From JAGQUL01 sp038212015 (GTDB lineage Bacteria > Actinomycetota > Thermoleophilia > Gaiellales > SKUG01): 64,000 bases of DNA. The DNA lies in contig JBBQUY010000001.1 of assembly GCA_038212015.1 (NCBI GenBank), positions 1 to 64,000 of the forward strand, given 5' to 3'. How positions within the stretch are numbered: the first letter of the stretch is position 1; the number at the start of each line of letters is the position of its first letter. Made by a program: the position numbers and the translations under genes. The notes under the pieces are model-generated. The model did no database searches and was not told where the DNA came from. It was given only the letters and a program-made list of their open reading frames with translations. Below, in pieces: positions 50,275-57,760 of the stretch.

Positions 50275-51810
50275 TCAGTGAGCGTGGCCCGCCATCGCCG
50301 GAGCTGGAGCCGTGGCGTTCGCGCCGCCACCCTGGATCACGGCTGGAGCCTGCGTGACGGGCGGCTTCTGGAGCGGACCGCTGCCGCTCACGCCGGCCAC
50401 GCCGCTGCTGCCGAGTGCTGCCGCAAGCGCCTGAAGCGTCGTGACGAGCTGCTGCAGCATTGCTGCGATCGAGCTCATGTCAGCCGGACCGCCACCGATG
50501 AGCTTCGCGCCCTGGGTCGGATCCATGGCGCACCCGCCACCGGCCGCGACCTCGGGAGCACCCGCACCGCCACCAGGAGCACCGCCGCCTTCAGCCTTGG
50601 CATCTGCCTTGGCTTCGAGCTTGTTCTCCTGCTTGTCGACGGCCTTCTTGACGTCGGCCTTCGCATCCTTGGTCTTCGGGTCCTTCTCGTTGTTCATGAA
50701 GTAGTTGACCAGGAGCTGCTTGCGAGCGTCCGCCGGCGTGTTCGGGTCGATGCCCAGGTTGCCGTTGATCTTCGACTTCGCGCCCTTGTTGCCGTACTGG
50801 GTCAGCATGTGGCTGCCCATCGTGTGGCTGTCCATGAGCGTACGCAGGATGTCGGGGCGGTTGAGTTCCTTGGCGTACTTCGCCGCCTTTGCCCATTCCT
50901 TGCGCTCGGCACCGTTCATGCCGGTGAAGGTGTTCTCCTGGTTGTTAGAGGCGCGGCCCGGAGCGATCTGGTCGATGCGGCCCGCACCGGAGACGAGGTC
51001 GTCGTTGTTGGCCAGGTCGAGCGCGACCTTGGTCGGGATGCCCTGCGCTTCGAGCTGCAGGTACGCCTTCACGCCGGTCATGGCGTGGTTGGAGCGCGCC
51101 CAGTTCGTGCCGTTCTGATCCTTGGGGTTGGTGGCCCACTGCTCGATCGTCTTGCCGGACTGGCCGACCTTCGTCTGCATGATCTGCGAGCGCTGCTGCT
51201 CGAGCTCGGGCGTGACCGAACCGTCGTGCTGGTCGATGAGGCCGGTCAGGTACGCGACGCCGTTCCAGACCGAACCCTTGCCTGCGTTCTGGTTCGCGAT
51301 GAGCGTCTGCAGCACCTCGGGCTTCAGCGCCTCGAGCGCGCCCATGCCGATGCTGACCTGAATGTCCTGGACGTAGTTGGGCTTGTCCTTGGTGCCCGCA
51401 ACCGTCTTGGGGATGCCGTACGCCGGCCGGTTGGCGTCGGCTTCCTTGAGGTTGTTCTGCTTCTGGTCGTTGCCGTTCGGATTGCGACCGGCCTTGCCCT
51501 TGAAGCCCTTGCCCTTCTCGAGCTTGAAGCCGGTGCCGGCATCGGCGCCGAGGGAGCCCTTGATGAAGCTGCTCTGGTTCGGGTTCGTGTCCTTGATCCC
51601 GTACATGATGCTGTCGTGGCCGTGACCTTCATGGCCGGCCGGACCGCCTGCTGCTCCGGCAACCGCGCCGTGCGCATGGCCGCCACCCTGGGTGACCGTT
51701 CCCTGCTGGACGACCCCGCCCTGCATGCCGCCGACGTTCGTGCCGGCAGGAGCGTACTGCTGCACGACCCCGCCGCCCATGGCGCCATTGACCTGACTCG
51801 TTCCGCACAT
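50275..51810 (-). CDS. 511-residue protein of unknown fold with His-rich ends
   Basis: ATG 51810 opens a protein without signal peptide: MCGTSQVNGAMGGGVVQQYA, then a Gly/Val/Gln/His-rich segment containing GGGHAHGAVAG and GHEGHGHD. Residues ~65-385 form a polar, soluble region with Asn/Gln/Lys-rich helices (NQSSFIKGSLGADAGTGFKL, IQVSIGMGALEALKPEVLQT, AKYAKELNRPDILRTLMDS) that matches no family I know. A Lys/Asp/Ala coiled coil (KADVKKAVDKQENKLEAKAD) leads to a Gly/Ala linker, a leucine helix (MLQQLVTTLQALAAALG) and a C-terminal GHAH. That ending parallels the protein next to fliD. It sits between two M4 peptidase genes on the same strand; each has its own upstream gap. Confidence 0.75.
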   Translation of the reverse strand: MCGTSQVNGAMGGGVVQQYAPAGTNVGGMQGGVVQQGTVTQGGGHAHGAVAGAAGGPAGHEGHGHDSIMYGIKDTNPNQSSFIKGSLGADAGTGFKLEKGKGFKGKAGRNPNGNDQKQNNLKEADANRPAYGIPKTVAGTKDKPNYVQDIQVSIGMGALEALKPEVLQTLIANQNAGKGSVWNGVAYLTGLIDQHDGSVTPELEQQRSQIMQTKVGQSGKTIEQWATNPKDQNGTNWARSNHAMTGVKAYLQLEAQGIPTKVALDLANNDDLVSGAGRIDQIAPGRASNNQENTFTGMNGAERKEWAKAAKYAKELNRPDILRTLMDSHTMGSHMLTQYGNKGAKSKINGNLGIDPNTPADARKQLLVNYFMNNEKDPKTKDAKADVKKAVDKQENKLEAKADAKAEGGGAPGGGAGAPEVAAGGGCAMDPTQGAKLIGGGPADMSSIAAMLQQLVTTLQALAAALGSSGVAGVSGSGPLQKPPVTQAPAVIQGGGANATAPAPAMAGHAH

Positions 51811-52245
51811 CTGGATCGTCCCCTCGTCCCAGGTTGCTCGTCTTCGTGGAGCGCCGTGTTGCGGTGTCCCTACCGAGGCGCGAAGAGCGAGTTGTCCCCA
51901 GCTCCGAGTGTGCGGCAGTTTCCGAAATCCGACAACCCCCGACCGCGAAATTGGTTCGGGAATGGCACGAGCCCGGATCGCGACTGCGATCCGGGCTCGG
52001 TACCGTGGCCGCCGCGGCGCGCTCCCACACGCAATCACGGCGACCGGATCCACGCGCACGTCCCACAGCACGCGTGGTGCGAGTGACACTCGGTCCGGTC
52101 GCACGGGACTCCACCGAAGTGGATCCCGGCGACGCCGGACATCGGACGGGCGCGGGTGCGTTCGCGCCGAACGTCCGACCGTCGCGCCGTGGGCTCCCCT
52201 TCCCGTGGCGCGTGCCGTGTCGCTCGAACTCGTATGTGGAGGAGG
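51811..52245. other. Intergenic region between the 511-residue gene and the second M4 gene
   Basis: About 435 bases. It holds a weak minus-strand promoter candidate for the 511-residue gene (TTGTCG, 17 bases, CACACT) and a perfect hairpin at 51968-51999. Open frames crossing it on the plus strand have shadow-like Arg/Ser-rich composition and were not accepted. Confidence 0.4.
51968..51999. repeat. Perfect 13-pair inverted repeat
   Basis: CGAGCCCGGATCG, loop CGACTG, CGATCCGGGCTCG. It lies 250 bases past the second M4 gene on its downstream side and upstream of the 511-residue gene. No T-run follows on either strand, so its role (terminator, operator or RNA structure) is open. Confidence 0.6.
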
Positions 52246-53184
52246 TCAGCTCGTGGGCTTCCACCTCGGGTCGACGCCCACCGACTTCCACGCCTCGATC
52301 ACCGTGGCGACCGCATCGCTCGTGGTGCCGTGCAGCTTGGCCGCGGCATCGAGCGTGGCTCGCGCTGCGCCGGAATAGCCCGCCCGAGAATCCAGGTGGT
52401 CGACGAGTGCCGAGTACCAGATTCGTCCCATTTCGTTCTTGCCGAGCTTGTCCGCGACGCGCACTGCCGCGAGGCTCGGGATGCCCGAGTAGTCGTGTGG
52501 CTCGATGACCGCACCCTTGGGCAGCTGGTCGACGTGACCGAAGCGGGGGTTCTCGAGGTCGCGGATCGCATCGCCGGGCGAGCCGGGCGTGAACACGTCC
52601 TCGCCGATGCGCCAGTCCTTGGGATCGGCGAGCGAGGCGAGGATGTCCGCCCATGACTCGTTGATGCCGCCTTGCTGACCCTCGTAGCGGAGGTTGACCT
52701 CGGAATCGACGATCGCGTGCGTGGCTTCGTGCACGAGCACGTCGAGCGCGCCCCCGAGCGGAGCGAACAGCTCGCCGTCGCCATCTCCGAGGTAGATGCG
52801 CTTCGTGAGGTTGTCCCAGTACGCGTTGTTCATGTTCGGCGTGCCGTCCTCATTGGGAGCGTGCACGACGATGCGCATGGGGGAGCCCTTGTCGTCCCAG
52901 CCGTCTCGGCCGAACTGGGTGCGAAGGAACTCGTCGACGCGCGCGGCGTTCTTGACGGCCATCGACAGCGTCTTGTCGCGGGATGCCAGGAGGGCCGCGC
53001 CGGTGACCGGCTGTTCGATGCCGCTCGTCATGTCCCACACTTCGACTCGCGAGCGCGCAGCGCCAGACACCGGCACCGGTGCCAGCTTCACTGCGGCGGT
53101 TACGTCGGCAGGAGTCGACGGCGACAGCTGTTGCAGCTGTGGCACGGCTCCCACGCGGCCGGTGAACGGCGCGATCGACGACAT
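52246..53184 (-). CDS. M4 (protealysin-like) metallopeptidase without signal peptide, paralogue
   Basis: A 312-residue M4 peptidase. Zinc motif HEATH (152-156), third ligand Glu176 in GGINESWADILASLADPK, catalytic-type His in IEPHDYSGIPSLAAVRVADK; other shared words are NMNNAYWDNLTKRIYLGDGD and WRIGEDVFTPGSPGDAIRDL. It aligns with the 49149-50006 product from about residue 60 onward and is clearly a paralogue. The N-terminal ~80 residues differ: MSSIAPFTGRVGAVPQLQQL then Pro/Thr/Val-rich, uncharged, no signal peptide or recognised propeptide. All active-site residues are kept, so it should be active once folded. The ATG is preceded by GGGGA. Export route and target unknown. Confidence 0.9.
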   Translation of the reverse strand: MSSIAPFTGRVGAVPQLQQLSPSTPADVTAAVKLAPVPVSGAARSRVEVWDMTSGIEQPVTGAALLASRDKTLSMAVKNAARVDEFLRTQFGRDGWDDKGSPMRIVVHAPNEDGTPNMNNAYWDNLTKRIYLGDGDGELFAPLGGALDVLVHEATHAIVDSEVNLRYEGQQGGINESWADILASLADPKDWRIGEDVFTPGSPGDAIRDLENPRFGHVDQLPKGAVIEPHDYSGIPSLAAVRVADKLGKNEMGRIWYSALVDHLDSRAGYSGAARATLDAAAKLHGTTSDAVATVIEAWKSVGVDPRWKPTS

Positions 53185-53239
53185 TGCGTCCCCTTCCCTC
53201 TCCCTGCCGGCGGGCTCCCATCCCGACCGGCGAGACTGC

Positions 53240-53269
53240 AGTCTGATGGGCGCACCGGCGCATCGTCAA
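53240..53269 (-). promoter_or_regulatory. Candidate promoter of the second M4 gene
   Basis: On the minus strand TTGACG (53269-53264) is followed after 17-18 bases by TCAGAC/CAGACT, a poor -10. The conserved 13-base box ends 19 bases upstream of this -35. Confidence 0.4.
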
Positions 53270-53288
53270 CCACCCCGATCTGACTGAA

Positions 53289-53301
53289 AAATGACGGGAA
53301 G
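53289..53301 (-). promoter_or_regulatory. 13-base box shared by the two M4 genes (copy 2)
   Basis: Identical to 50126-50138. Relative to the candidate -35 elements, the two boxes differ by 12 bases, close to one helical turn, as expected for an activator site on the same DNA face. Confidence 0.5.
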
Positions 53302-53337
53302 TCGGCGCTGAGTTCCGGAGGATTTCCGGGGATCGGC

Positions 53338-54804
53338 TCAGGCGTCGCGGCGGCCGGAACCAAGTCCGGCGAGCGAGGCGACGAGGTCGTCGAGCTCGGC
53401 ACGTCGACGCGAGATGCGGCGCCGCGCTTCCGTGGCACGAGCATCCGCCGTCATACCATCACGCGCGCCCGCGCGCGCGAGGGAATGCGTGTCTCGTGGC
53501 ACCTCGAGCGGGGCGCCCAGGCGCTGGATGGAATCGGGAGCGGTGCGGCGCGGCATGTCGAGTTCGATCGGCGCAGGCGTGGGGCGGGTGCCGACGGGCA
53601 GCCAGTCGATCGGCTGCAGCTTGGTTCGCTGCGGTGCTGCTGGTGCGAGCGCCTCGATTGGCTCGACCTTCGGCTCGTCGGAGGCTGCGGTGTCCCAGAT
53701 GGCTGCCGGTCGAGCCGGCTCGACCGGATCCGGCGATGCAGCCGCCGGATCCTGCAGCAGGAACGGGAGCCGGCCAAGCTCCCATGCAGCCTGCGCAGCC
53801 GTTTCCGTCGCGAGCGCTGGCTCCATCGCAGGGGACTCGACGTCCGCATCGACCGTCGCAGGTTCGAGCGTCGCGCCAGCACCGAGGTCGACGTCGGCGA
53901 TCGACGTCGGCACCGCGAGTTCGGCGTCGCGTTCGGGTGGCGCCTCGGCCGCGGTCGACGCGTCGGTCGACGCGGCAGGCTCGAGCGTCGGGAACGACGC
54001 CGGCTCGGTCTCGTCGATCGCATCGATGCTGGGGATGACGTCCGGAAGGTCGCTGACGTCAGGCGGCAGCGGAGCGTCAAGGTTCGGCGTCTCCGCGATC
54101 GGGACCGGCTCGACGGCAGGTTCGATGACCGCTGCGGCGTTCGCGTCGACGTCGCGGCCGCGCGCGAACAGTCGGCGCGCACGTTCGGCTGCGGCTGCGC
54201 CGTCCGAATCCTTCTTGGCGCTTCGCTGCGCCTTGGCCTTGGCTTTGGCCTTCGCCTTTGCGATCCGCTTGCGTTCCGCGGCGGTCAGCTTCGAGGGCTT
54301 CGCGGACGGTGTCGCGTCCCCTGCGACGGGCGTGTCGGTCACTGCAGCAGCATCGGCGGGTGTCGCTGACGCTTCGGCTGCGACCACGTCCGCGGGCTCG
54401 GCCACTGGAGCGGCTGGCTCCGGTGCCAGCGTCTCGAGCGTCGGCTCTGCGATCGGCGCGGTGGCGGCCGGAATGTGCGACGTCTGAACGGCCGGTTCGG
54501 CTGCATCGCGATTTCGCCGCTCGACGGGCAGCGGGGCAGCAGCCACGGGTGGTGCCTGACGCTCCTGTCGCCCGAGCTTGAGGTCGGACGTGGCGCGGAC
54601 CGGCTTGGCGTCGGCAGCGGGGGCGGACTCGCCGGCGCGCTCGCGGGCAAGCTGCGTCACGGCCTTTCGGATCTCCGGCGGCAAGGTCTGCGGTGCCTGC
54701 TCGCGCAGGTGCACGGGCGTGCCGCGACGCCCACTGAAGCGCCACGTCGGTCGCGCGACGGGACTGGTGGACTCATCCTGCTTGGTGCCTGCGGAATCCT
54801 TCAT
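53338..54804 (-). CDS. Large disordered Ala/Pro/Glu-rich protein with Lys-rich helix
   Basis: A 488-residue protein without signal peptide or membrane segment. Most of it is low-complexity Ala/Pro/Glu/Thr sequence (TAPIAEPTLETLAPEPAAPV). One short basic helix stands out: LTAAERKRIAKAKAKAKAKA, followed by QRSAKKDSDG. The C-terminus is a basic helix (ATEARRRISRRRAELDDLVA) ending in SLAGLGSGRRDA. It might bind nucleic acid or act as a scaffold, but no family is recognised. ATG 54804 is chosen as the start of the ordered N-terminus; the frame continues upstream to 54894. It is divergent from the rpsF operon. Strong codon bias and composition in this frame support it as coding, although a low-complexity frame can mislead. 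Confidence 0.65.
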   Translation of the reverse strand: MKDSAGTKQDESTSPVARPTWRFSGRRGTPVHLREQAPQTLPPEIRKAVTQLARERAGESAPAADAKPVRATSDLKLGRQERQAPPVAAAPLPVERRNRDAAEPAVQTSHIPAATAPIAEPTLETLAPEPAAPVAEPADVVAAEASATPADAAAVTDTPVAGDATPSAKPSKLTAAERKRIAKAKAKAKAKAQRSAKKDSDGAAAAERARRLFARGRDVDANAAAVIEPAVEPVPIAETPNLDAPLPPDVSDLPDVIPSIDAIDETEPASFPTLEPAASTDASTAAEAPPERDAELAVPTSIADVDLGAGATLEPATVDADVESPAMEPALATETAAQAAWELGRLPFLLQDPAAASPDPVEPARPAAIWDTAASDEPKVEPIEALAPAAPQRTKLQPIDWLPVGTRPTPAPIELDMPRRTAPDSIQRLGAPLEVPRDTHSLARAGARDGMTADARATEARRRISRRRAELDDLVASLAGLGSGRRDA

Positions 54805-55045
54805 CCCGACTCGTATGCCCCGACCGTCGCGTCTTGATACATGGAACCCGCCGGCTTCCCGACGATTCATCGTCGGATCGCCCGGAAGATCCACATCGAG
54901 GCGGAATCAACGCGCCGACGCCGCATCTCGCGTATGCTGTGCCGGTTCAGCCGACCTGCCCGATCTCCCCGTGCCACCTGACGGTGCGGCCAGCGACATC
55001 ATCGCCGGGGATTGGGCCGCTCAGACCGAAGGAGGCAGTCAGGTT

Positions 55046-55462
55046 ATGGCCGAGTACGAAATCATGCTGCTCACGCGCACGGACCTCGACGATGCAACAC
55101 GCACCGCAGTGGTCGACCGCGCCAAGGAAGCAGTCACGTCCCACAAGGGCACGTGGAACGAAGTCGCCGAGTGGGGACGCCGCGTCACCAGCTATCCGAT
55201 CCAGAAGCTGCCGGACGCGTACTACCAGGTGCTGTCGTTCGACGGCGGCGGCGAGACGGTCGACGAGGCCGTTCGCGTCCTGCGCATCACCGAAGGTGTC
55301 CTTCGCGTGATGGCGACCAACCGTGTTGCGCCCTATCCGAAGGAAGCCGAGCTCGAGACCGTCTCCGACGAGGAGCTCGCAGCTGGTCCGAAGGATCGTG
55401 GCCGCGGTGGCCGAGGCGGCCCCGGCGGTCGCGGCGGCGGACGCGGACGCGACCGCGAATAG
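55046..55462 (+). CDS. rpsF: 30S ribosomal protein bS6
   Basis: A 138-residue S6. The conserved part is AEYEIMLLTRTDLDDATRTA, EVAEWGRRVTSYPIQKLPDA, YYQVLSFDG and the S18-contact strands up to RVMATNRVAPYP. It carries an unusually long C-terminal tail of ~25 residues rich in Gly and Arg (KDRGRGGRGGPGGRGGGRGR), an RGG-type RNA-binding extension; typical S6 ends near residue 100. GGAGG lies upstream of ATG 55046. It heads the rpsF-ssb-rpsR cluster, whose promoter may include TATGCT near 54933. Confidence 0.97.
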   Translation: MAEYEIMLLTRTDLDDATRTAVVDRAKEAVTSHKGTWNEVAEWGRRVTSYPIQKLPDAYYQVLSFDGGGETVDEAVRVLRITEGVLRVMATNRVAPYPKEAELETVSDEELAAGPKDRGRGGRGGPGGRGGGRGRDRE

Positions 55463-55529
55463 CACCGAAGTCCGGCGCCCGCGCTAACGTTCGAATCACT
55501 ACCCACCGTCGAAGAACCAGGAGCACGAC

Positions 55530-55994
55530 ATGTCCGACCTGAACCGCGTGATGCTCGTCGGTCGCCTCACCCGCGACCCCGAAGTGCGTTACACCAGCGG
55601 CGGCATGCCCATCGTGAACATGGGGCTCGCCTCGAACTACCGCCAGAAGGACTCCGCGTCCGGCGAGTGGGTCGAGAAGCCGAACTTCTTCGACGTCGTG
55701 GGCTTCGGTGATCGTTTCGAGAAGCTGGCGTCCAATCTCGAGAAGGGCCGCCGCATCGGTATCGACGGCACCCTTCGATGGAGCAGCTGGGAGACCGACG
55801 GGCAGAAGCGCTCGAAGGTCGAGATCATCGCCGACAACATCCAGTTCCTGGATTCGCGCAGCGATGGTGGCGGCTCCTCCGGCGGCGCGAACCGACAGAA
55901 CTTCGCGGGTCAGGGCGGCGACGTCGCACCGGACACCTCGGACTTCGTTCCGGTCGGCGCCGCAACAGCTGACGACGACGACATTCCATTCTAG
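55530..55994 (+). CDS. ssb: Single-stranded DNA-binding protein
   Basis: A 154-residue SSB. The OB fold shows MSDLNRVMLVGRLTRDPEVR, GMPIVNMGLASNYRQKDSAS, EKPNFFDVVGFGDRFEKLAS and RIGIDGTLRWSSWETDGQKR. A Gly/Ser/Asn-rich linker leads to the acidic partner-binding tip ADDDDIPF, which recruits repair and replication proteins. Position between rpsF and rpsR is the classical bacterial order, giving stoichiometric expression with the ribosomal genes. Confidence 0.98.
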   Translation: MSDLNRVMLVGRLTRDPEVRYTSGGMPIVNMGLASNYRQKDSASGEWVEKPNFFDVVGFGDRFEKLASNLEKGRRIGIDGTLRWSSWETDGQKRSKVEIIADNIQFLDSRSDGGGSSGGANRQNFAGQGGDVAPDTSDFVPVGAATADDDDIPF

Positions 55995-56006
55995 GAGCAC
56001 CAGACC

Positions 56007-56279
56007 ATGGCACGATCCAGCAAGCCGGCACCGCGCAGCAGCAGCAAGCGCAACGCACGCGAGGAAGCTCGCGCGAAGCGCAAGGGCTGCATGTACTGCC
56101 GTCACAAGATCGAAGAGATCGACTACAAGCAGTTCAGCAACCTGCGCGTGCTCATCTCGGAGAAGGGCAAGATCAAGTCTCGCCGCGTGACGGGCCTGTG
56201 CCGCCGCCACCAGAACCAGGCCGGCGGTGCCATCAAGCGCGCCCGCGAGGTCTCGCTGCTGCCGATCCCGGGCGCGTAA
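56007..56279 (+). CDS. rpsR: 30S ribosomal protein bS18
   Basis: A 90-residue S18. After a basic N-terminal tail comes the conserved RAKRKGCMYCRHKIEEIDYK, then QFSNLRVLISEKGKIKSRRV and TGLCRRHQNQAGGAIKRARE. The CMYC pair with a later Cys (TGLCRRH) suggests the C+ (zinc-type) form of S18. It follows ssb by 12 bases and forms the S6-S18 pair of the ribosomal platform. Confidence 0.98.
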   Translation: MARSSKPAPRSSSKRNAREEARAKRKGCMYCRHKIEEIDYKQFSNLRVLISEKGKIKSRRVTGLCRRHQNQAGGAIKRAREVSLLPIPGA

Positions 56280-56298
56280 GCCCCGGCTCGCGCACCAC

Positions 56299-57429
56299 GT
56301 GACGAGCACCAGCATCGAAGAGCCCGCCCCGGCGCCCGACCAGGCGCCCGGGGTGGGCTCGATGTCTTCCGCTGAGCCGGTGCCGCCCGGTCGCGACCTG
56401 GCGCGCGCGCTGTCCTGCGCACTGCTCGTGGCAGCGAGCGTCGCATCGCCGGGCAGCGCGCTGCTGTTCGCGCCGTTCGTCCCCGCGATCGTCGCGATCC
56501 GCCTGCTGCGCCAGGTCACCGGTCGCCGACAGTTCCTGCTGACGGCGACGATCGCGTCGCTGCTTGCCGCGATCGCCGCGGCCGCCGATCACGGCGCGTT
56601 CCTGGTGGGGGCCGTCGCGGCCGTGCTGCTGGTGCCGGCGCTCGGCATCGTGCACGCACGCGCCGCGCGCCACGACCCGATCGATTCGCCCGATGTCGTC
56701 GAGTGGCCGGAGCCCCGACTGCGAACCGGACTGACACCGACGATCGGGGCCTGGGTCGTCGCACTCCTGCTCGTCGTCGGCCTTGCGGGATTCGTCACGC
56801 CCCGCTTCGACTCGCTGCCCGATACCGGCACCGACCTCGTACGCGACGCCTACTCGCCGTACGAGCGTGGCTGCCGTGACGGCGGCGCGCTCGTCGATCG
56901 CGGTGATTTCTGCACCGAGACCCTCGAGCAGCGCGACCAGGTGCTCGAGCTCGTCGGCGACCACGCACCCGAACTGCTCGCCGCGCTGCTGGCGATCACC
57001 GCGTTCGGTGCTGCCGGCACGGCGCACCTCGTCGTGCTCGCCCGGGCGCGTCGAGTCAGCGACCGAGTCAGGCGCAGCTGGCGCCTGCGCGAGCTGGAGC
57101 TGCACTGGTCGGCGGCGTACGTGCTCGCAGCCGGTCTCGTCCTGTTCATGCTCGCCGGCGACGGCGGCAGCACCCCCATCGTCCTCGCACGCAGTGTCGG
57201 GGTGGGGCTGGCGCTGCTCGGCGCGCTCGCCGTCGTCAGCCAGGGCATCGGCCTGGTCGCATGGATGTTCACCCGAGGTGGCTCGCCGACCTGGTATCGG
57301 GTCCTGCTGCTCGTCTTCGCGCTGTTCGTGCTGCCCGTGACGCTCACGCTGCTGTTCTTCGTCGGTGTTCTCGACATGGCCCTGCACCCGCGCAGGCGTG
57401 CCGCCCGGCGCGAGCGCGAGCGGCGCTGA
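56299..57429 (+). CDS. YybS/DUF2232-like integral membrane protein
   Basis: A 376-residue membrane protein in the position of yybS, between rpsR and rplI. It starts at GTG 56299, 19 bases after rpsR, with a Pro/Ala-rich ~40-residue cytosolic stretch. About eight hydrophobic segments follow: LARALSCALLVAASVASPGS, ALLFAPFVPAIVAIRLL, FLLTATIASLLAAIAAAA, GAFLVGAVAAVLLVPALGIV, IGAWVVALLLVVGLAGFV, and three to four in the C-terminal half. A loop with two Cys (ERGCRDGG, RGDFCTETLEQ) is probably extracytoplasmic. DUF2232 proteins have been compared with ECF-type S components. Assignment rests on topology and gene order more than motifs. Confidence 0.7.
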   Translation: MTSTSIEEPAPAPDQAPGVGSMSSAEPVPPGRDLARALSCALLVAASVASPGSALLFAPFVPAIVAIRLLRQVTGRRQFLLTATIASLLAAIAAAADHGAFLVGAVAAVLLVPALGIVHARAARHDPIDSPDVVEWPEPRLRTGLTPTIGAWVVALLLVVGLAGFVTPRFDSLPDTGTDLVRDAYSPYERGCRDGGALVDRGDFCTETLEQRDQVLELVGDHAPELLAALLAITAFGAAGTAHLVVLARARRVSDRVRRSWRLRELELHWSAAYVLAAGLVLFMLAGDGGSTPIVLARSVGVGLALLGALAVVSQGIGLVAWMFTRGGSPTWYRVLLLVFALFVLPVTLTLLFFVGVLDMALHPRRRAARRERERR

Positions 57430-57760
57430 TCCAGCGCGTCGGCGGCCCAGTGTCGCTCCTGACGACGGTGTTGCGAGACACGCCTTTCGTCAGGAGCACC
57501 GCGACACCGACCGCCACCGCGCGACGCTCCTGACGACGGTGTTGCGAGACACGCCTTTTGTCAGGAGCACCGCGGGTGACGTCTTTGCCCCCGCAACTCT
57601 GGTACGCTTTCCGCCGCGGCTCCGGGAGCTGACGCGCGCGGACCAGGCTGGTCCGACACCGCGCGAGACGCACGCCGGGATAGCAGATTCGCGCACTGCG
57701 GCTTCGACCATCGTGGTCCGCCGTGCGTCGTCAACAGATACGAAAGGCACGGCCCCAACG
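57430..57760. other. Intergenic region upstream of rplI
   Basis: These 331 bases hold two tandem hairpin repeats (57455-57574), then a TACGCT -10-like word near 57602 and a GC-rich leader of ~155 bases with a small stem GGACCA-GGC-TGGTCC. The leader could carry a ribosomal-protein control structure, but no known motif was recognised. Confidence 0.5.
57455..57574. repeat. Tandem pair of hairpin repeats, 71-base period (REP-like)
   Basis: Two ~49-base copies (57455-57503 and 57526-57574) share GCTCCTGACGACGGTGTTGC, then GAGACACGCCTTTCGTCAGG (one base differs in copy 2), then AGCACCGCG. Each folds with an 11-pair outer stem GCTCCTGACGA/TCGTCAGGAGC and an inner stem GGTGT/ACGCC. Copy 2 changes TTCG to TTTG, turning one G-C pair into G-T and keeping the fold. 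It is not related in sequence to the 16846 repeat but has the same tandem-palindrome design. Confidence 0.85.

Noticed and set aside
51834..52508. Plus-strand frame across the intergenic hairpin
   Set aside because: Arg/Ser/Pro-rich shadow composition; much of it is antisense to the second M4 gene.
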